Shown here one piece after another: positions 34,298 through 34,744 of a stretch of 34,744 bases of DNA (its first letter is position 1; each line of letters starts with the position of its first letter). Source of the stretch: Bacillota bacterium (GTDB lineage Bacteria > Bacillota > Dethiobacteria > DTU022 > UBA8154). A program made the translations under genes and the position numbers. The notes beneath the pieces were generated by a model. It saw only the letters and a program-made list of their open reading frames with translations. It made no database searches and was not told the origin of the DNA. The stretch covers positions 1 through 34,744 of the forward strand of contig JAUSPO010000133.1 in assembly GCA_030656575.1 (NCBI GenBank). Direction: 5' to 3'.

Positions 34298-34744
34298 ATG
34301 CCACTATATGAAGTTATGTATATTGTCCAGCCTGATCTGGATGGAGATGATTTGGAAACTGCCATTTCCAAGGTTAGTGATGTTATGGAAAAAGAGGGCG
34401 GCGAAATTGTATCCCTGAAAAAAATGGGTAAAAAGAAGCTCGCCTATGAGATTAATGATATAAAAGAAGGATCTTACGTTCTTGTAAATGTACAGGCAGG
34501 CGGTGGTTTGGCTCCAGCCCTGGACCATTTCTTTAAGGTAAATGAAGGGTATTTACGTTATATCATAATCCGCCTGGAAGAAGCAAAAAAAGCTGAACCT
34601 CAACTAGCAGCACAAAAGGAAGTCCCGGAAGTCGAAGTTCAGGAAGTCGAAGTTCAGGAAGTCGAAGTTCAGGAAGTCGAAGTTCAGGAAGTCGAAGTTC
34701 AGGAAGTCGAAGTTCAGGAAGTCGAAGTTCAGGAAGTCGAAGTT
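34298..34744 (+). CDS. rpsF: 30S ribosomal protein S6 with repetitive EVEVQ C-terminal tail (partial)
   Basis: S6 is a small-subunit protein that binds 16S rRNA as a dimer with S18. The first 95 or so residues are a normal S6: MPLYEVMYIVQPDLDGD, KKMGKKKLAYEINDIKEGSY, then GYLRYIIIRLEE. After a short A/E/K linker (residues 95-110) the frame enters a perfect 15-bp tandem repeat, GAAGTCGAAGTTCAG, encoding EVEVQ from residue 111. Seven full units and 12 bases of an eighth fit before the window ends at codon 149 without a stop. AAGGGAGGTGA precedes the ATG at a good distance. S6 usually begins the rpsF-ssb-rpsR operon; the next genes lie outside. The tail's true length and role are unknown. Confidence 0.95.
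   Translation, partial: MPLYEVMYIVQPDLDGDDLETAISKVSDVMEKEGGEIVSLKKMGKKKLAYEINDIKEGSYVLVNVQAGGGLAPALDHFFKVNEGYLRYIIIRLEEAKKAEPQLAAQKEVPEVEVQEVEVQEVEVQEVEVQEVEVQEVEVQEVEVQEVEV
34628..34744 (+). repeat. 15-bp tandem repeat inside rpsF
   Basis: Seven identical copies of GAAGTCGAAGTTCAG (34628-34732) and 12 bases of an eighth (34733-34744) run to the window edge. Perfect DNA identity including synonymous positions suggests recent slippage or unequal exchange rather than old selection on protein alone. Confidence 0.97.

Overview
The window spans a chromosomal replication origin (oriC) of a low-to-moderate GC Bacillota, most likely an anaerobic, spore-forming clostridial lineage of the Peptococcia, Syntrophomonadia or Dethiobacteria type. 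The gene order is the classical Firmicutes origin order: on the minus strand dnaA-dnaN-recF-(DUF721)-remB-gyrB-gyrA, and on the plus strand rpmH-rnpA-yidD-yidC-jag-mnmE-rsmG-noc-soj-spo0J. Noc, Soj/Spo0J with a perfect parS site and the YyaC spore protein point to a sporulating relative of Bacillus and Clostridium. A carboxyltransferase of the pyruvate/oxaloacetate (OadA/PycB) type fits an anaerobe. The exact genus cannot be fixed from this sequence alone.

Left arm (1-18,423, all real genes on the minus strand, leading away from oriC). DnaA-box clusters flank dnaA on both sides. Then come the sliding clamp, RecF, a DUF721/DciA-like protein with an added zinc ribbon, RemB and DNA gyrase. A membrane-anchored flavoprotein of unknown role sits 23 bp behind gyrA. 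Beyond it are an OadA-type carboxyltransferase without a biotin domain and a T-box controlled ilvE-ilvD-ilvB-ilvN operon whose genes overlap or nearly touch. The gaps between these transcription units carry small dispersed repeats (GGGGACGGTTC inverted repeats and a 29-bp unit).

Right arm (18,754-34,744, almost all plus strand). rpmH-rnpA-yidD-yidC-jag form one tightly overlapping unit for ribosome assembly, RNase P and membrane insertion. mnmE and rsmG (RNA modification) follow directly, without the usual mnmG between them. The chromosome-segregation genes noc, soj and spo0J end at the parS site. Next are a DUF554 membrane-protein gene interrupted by an in-frame TAG, an M23 peptidase with a bactofilin (cell envelope and shape), the convergent spore gene yyaC, adenylate kinase, an MscS channel, DUF951, the GTPase YchF, an AI-2E family membrane protein and the start of rpsF.

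The most unusual items are: (1) ribosomal protein S6 with a C-terminal tail made of perfect 15-bp repeats encoding EVEVQ, running off the window end; (2) a family of structured, partly palindromic non-coding repeats at 26.9-27.05 kb and 32.4-32.96 kb, with a hairpin that appears to keep pairing through compensatory changes; (3) the TAG-split DUF554 gene; (4) the gyrA-linked flavoprotein. I found no mobile-element transposase, CRISPR array, rRNA or tRNA gene, and no clear multi-gene undescribed system. The window is mostly conserved core genome with interesting details in its gaps.
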